From assembly GCA_943329505.2 (NCBI GenBank), contig CALQED020000049.1, positions 1 through 7,581 of the forward strand: a stretch of DNA of 7,581 bases, written 5' to 3'. The stretch is from Polynucleobacter meluiroseus (GTDB lineage: Bacteria > Pseudomonadota > Gammaproteobacteria > Burkholderiales > Burkholderiaceae). The notes under the pieces were generated by a model. The model was not told where the DNA came from. It made no database searches and was given only the letters and a program-made list of their open reading frames with translations. Below, piece by piece: positions 5,912 to 7,581 of the stretch (its first letter is position 1; each line of letters starts with the position of its first letter). A program made the translations under genes and the position numbers.

Positions 5912-6925
5912 ATGAGAATTTTGATCTACGGTTCTGGAGCTATTGGTAGCAATCTAGGTGGTTTACTCACCCAGTCGGGAGAGGATGTCACCTTACTCGC
6001 TCGCGGCGCCCAATTAGAAGCATTAAGCAAAAATGGATTGATCATTGAGTTGGCTGGACAGCCACCTCAAACCATTCCAGTCAATGCACTTCCTGCCAAT
6101 GAAATCAAAGGTCAATTTGACATCATCTTCATTACCTTGAAATCCATGCAAATTGAAGCTGCTGCCGAAGACATCATGGCACGACTCACTCCCGATGGCG
6201 CATTAGTCATGGTTCAAAATGGTTTGCCTTGGTGGTACTTTGATGGCATCTCCTCACAGCATGCAGGTCGTACCCTCCCCTGCCTCGATCGCTCTGGAAA
6301 ACTAAAGAAGCTGATTCCTTTGGAGCGCATTGTCGGTGCGGTGATCTATAAGCCTGTCATCCAGGTGGCGCCGGGTCGAATTTTAATCAGCGATGTCGTT
6401 TTACCAAAACTCATCATTGGTGAAGTGAACAATGTAGTGACGCCACGGATTGAAAAAATTGTAGCCATGGTAGATAAGGCCGGCTTGCCTACATTGGCAT
6501 CTTCCGATATTCGCCTCGATAAATGGCGCAAGCTGATGATTAACCTGATCTGGAATCCACTTTGCGCCATTACCCAATCAGCTCCTGGATATATTGTGAA
6601 CAGCCCCTTTGCGGTCGAGATGGTGCGCAACTTGATTAGCGAAGGTAATGCAGTATTGGCTAGTCTGGGCGTAGATGTCAAAGTAGATCCGGATAAAGAG
6701 TTGGAACGTGTGAAAACCAACTTGACCCAGCAGCCATCAATGCTTCAGGATGTCCGCGCTGGTCGCTCCATTGAATGCGATGCGATTGTGAACTCGGTCA
6801 TTGAGATCGCTGAAATTACAGGCGTTCAGGTCCCAACCTTAAGGGTAGTAGCGGGTATCTTAGAGGTGATTAATCAAACGCTAGTGCGAGAGCAAAAAGC
6901 GATTGGCCCAATTGATAAACAGTAG
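5912..6925 (+). CDS. Ketopantoate reductase family (KPR/PanE/ApbA-like) NADPH oxidoreductase
   Basis: A cytoplasmic 337-residue oxidoreductase of the 2-dehydropantoate 2-reductase family, which reduces a 2-keto acid with NADPH. The N-terminal Rossmann motif GSGAIG is at 7-12, with R31 following the second strand as expected for NADP binding. Residues corresponding to the family's active site all appear present: N103 in VQNG, K207 with N211 and N215 in the RKLMINLIWNP segment, and S276 and E288 twelve residues apart in the SMLQDVRAGRSIE segment. After VQNG the protein reads LPWWYFDG (105-112), followed by an insertion relative to E. coli PanE, consistent with its longer length. It is co-transcribed with a Bug binding protein 10 bases downstream and divergent from a Bug-containing operon. 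This points to a catabolic 2-keto acid reductase rather than the housekeeping PanE of pantothenate synthesis, though the latter is not excluded. The ATG start is preceded by a weak AAGAGA. Confidence 0.88.
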   Translation: MRILIYGSGAIGSNLGGLLTQSGEDVTLLARGAQLEALSKNGLIIELAGQPPQTIPVNALPANEIKGQFDIIFITLKSMQIEAAAEDIMARLTPDGALVMVQNGLPWWYFDGISSQHAGRTLPCLDRSGKLKKLIPLERIVGAVIYKPVIQVAPGRILISDVVLPKLIIGEVNNVVTPRIEKIVAMVDKAGLPTLASSDIRLDKWRKLMINLIWNPLCAITQSAPGYIVNSPFAVEMVRNLISEGNAVLASLGVDVKVDPDKELERVKTNLTQQPSMLQDVRAGRSIECDAIVNSVIEIAEITGVQVPTLRVVAGILEVINQTLVREQKAIGPIDKQ

Positions 6926-6929
6926 GAGA
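6924..6929 (+). promoter_or_regulatory. Shine-Dalgarno site of Bug copy 4
   Basis: AGGAGA overlaps the last two bases of the TAG stop of the KPR-like gene and lies six bases before the ATG at 6936. This fixes the start and indicates co-transcription of the two genes. Confidence 0.85.
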
Positions 6930-6935
6930 AAACAT

Positions 6936-7581
6936 ATGTATCAGCTACGCCAGCTTTTGGTAATAGCAGCCGCCTTAGTGGCAATCCAGTCCAACGCTCT
7001 AGCACAAGGGGCCAATAACTACCCCTCTAGACCGATTACAGTGATTGTGCCAATGTCTCCTGGTGGGACTGCAGATTTACTAGGGCGCAACTTAGCACCA
7101 CTGCTTACAGAAAAACTGGGGCAAAGTGTGGTGATTGATAATCGCGTTGGAGCTAATGGAGCCATTGGTGAAGAAATCTTTTCAAGGGCCAAGCCTGATG
7201 GCTACACCTTGATGCTGGAGTCAACTTCAATTGCCACCAATCCTTGGATGAGCACTTTGAGTTATGACCCCAGAAAAGCATTTACTCCCTCGATCCTGAT
7301 TGCAGCAGTTCCATTGGTATTGGTCGTCAACAACAATGTGAATGCTCAGAGTGCAAAAGAATTTATCGCCTTGGCTAAAGCAAGTCCAGGTCAACTAAAT
7401 TACGCCTCCTGGGGAAATGGCAGCATTGGTCAATTTGTCGGAGAAATTTTTAAGAGCTCTACTAAAACAAACATTACGCATGTGCCTTATAAGTCTACGG
7501 CCCAGGCTTTAAGCGATACGCTTGCAGGCCAGGTTGATGCAATGTTTCCGACCCTCCCCTTGGTATTGCAGCAATTGGGTG
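6936..7581 (+). CDS. TTT-family (Bug/TctC) periplasmic substrate-binding protein, copy 4 (partial)
   Basis: The first 215 residues of a fourth Bug-family receptor; the frame is still open at the window end and roughly 110 more residues would be expected. The signal peptide (MYQLRQ, hydrophobic core about 7-18) ends in ALA/QGANNYP with cleavage likely after residue 23. Family segments are PMSPGGTADLLGR (39-51), VIDNRVGANG (66-75), PDGYTLML (87-94), LNYASWGNGSIGQFVGEIF (154-172) and HVPYKS (182-187). The last has serine where copies 1-3 have glycine, and the ligand-proximal LNYASWGNGS is distinctive, so the ligand probably differs. It starts 10 bases after the KPR-like gene, with which it forms a transcription unit; its substrate may be the compound, or a precursor of the compound, that the reductase acts on. 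Confidence 0.92.
   Translation, partial: MYQLRQLLVIAAALVAIQSNALAQGANNYPSRPITVIVPMSPGGTADLLGRNLAPLLTEKLGQSVVIDNRVGANGAIGEEIFSRAKPDGYTLMLESTSIATNPWMSTLSYDPRKAFTPSILIAAVPLVLVVNNNVNAQSAKEFIALAKASPGQLNYASWGNGSIGQFVGEIFKSSTKTNITHVPYKSTAQALSDTLAGQVDAMFPTLPLVLQQLG

Noticed and set aside
6346..6720. 124-codon minus-strand frame opposite the KPR-like gene
   Set aside because: It is antisense to a well-supported coding region whose active-site residues are all in place, and shows no domain or ribosome site.
1..7581. CRISPR arrays, insertion sequences, tRNA or rRNA genes, prophage or attachment sites
   Set aside because: No spaced direct-repeat array, transposase, terminal inverted repeats, cloverleaf or rRNA-like sequence was seen; gene order and coding style look uniform across the window.

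Overview
The window looks like a piece of a betaproteobacterial chromosome, most likely order Burkholderiales. The grounds are four periplasmic binding proteins of the tripartite tricarboxylate transporter (TTT) 'Bug/TctC' family in under 8 kb, moderate to low GC by eye, strong Shine-Dalgarno sequences and an ordinary sigma70-like promoter. The modest GC for such a Bug-rich genome makes a Polynucleobacter-like freshwater bacterium a reasonable guess. That is inference; no rRNA or taxonomic marker gene is present.

Layout. Positions 1-108 hold the last 35 codons of a plus-strand gene that resembles the C-terminus of the amidase-signature family. A perfect 12-bp hairpin with A/T tracts on both sides (124-158) separates it from a convergent minus-strand gene set and can terminate transcription from both directions. 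The minus-strand set (5581 down to 196) reads, in order of transcription: a Bug binding protein with a TTG start, a cytoplasmic LVIVD-repeat beta-propeller protein, a CobW/COG0523 GTPase with a GTG start, a second Bug protein and a third Bug protein. Gaps are 52, 9, 0 and 54 bases, so this is almost certainly one operon. A good sigma70-type promoter lies at 5630-5658 in front of it. A 330-bp intergenic region (5582-5911) carries this promoter, a 9-bp direct repeat and a 9-bp inverted repeat. From it a divergent plus-strand pair departs: a ketopantoate-reductase-family (KPR/PanE-like) oxidoreductase and, 10 bases later, a fourth Bug protein cut by the window end.

How it may fit together. The Bug proteins should capture small carboxylates (or amides or related compounds) in the periplasm. 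No TctA or TctB membrane subunit is visible, so they must use a transporter encoded elsewhere or act as sensors. The KPR-like enzyme would reduce a 2-keto acid or similar compound in the cytoplasm. The most unusual part is the propeller/GTPase pair. The GTPase belongs to a metallochaperone family and sits in the same reading frame, one stop codon and three codons after a beta-propeller protein that carries histidines at several positions in HNx/HxV contexts. A plausible but untested reading is that the GTPase supplies a metal to the propeller, which would then be an undescribed enzyme of the substrate pathway served by these Bug proteins.
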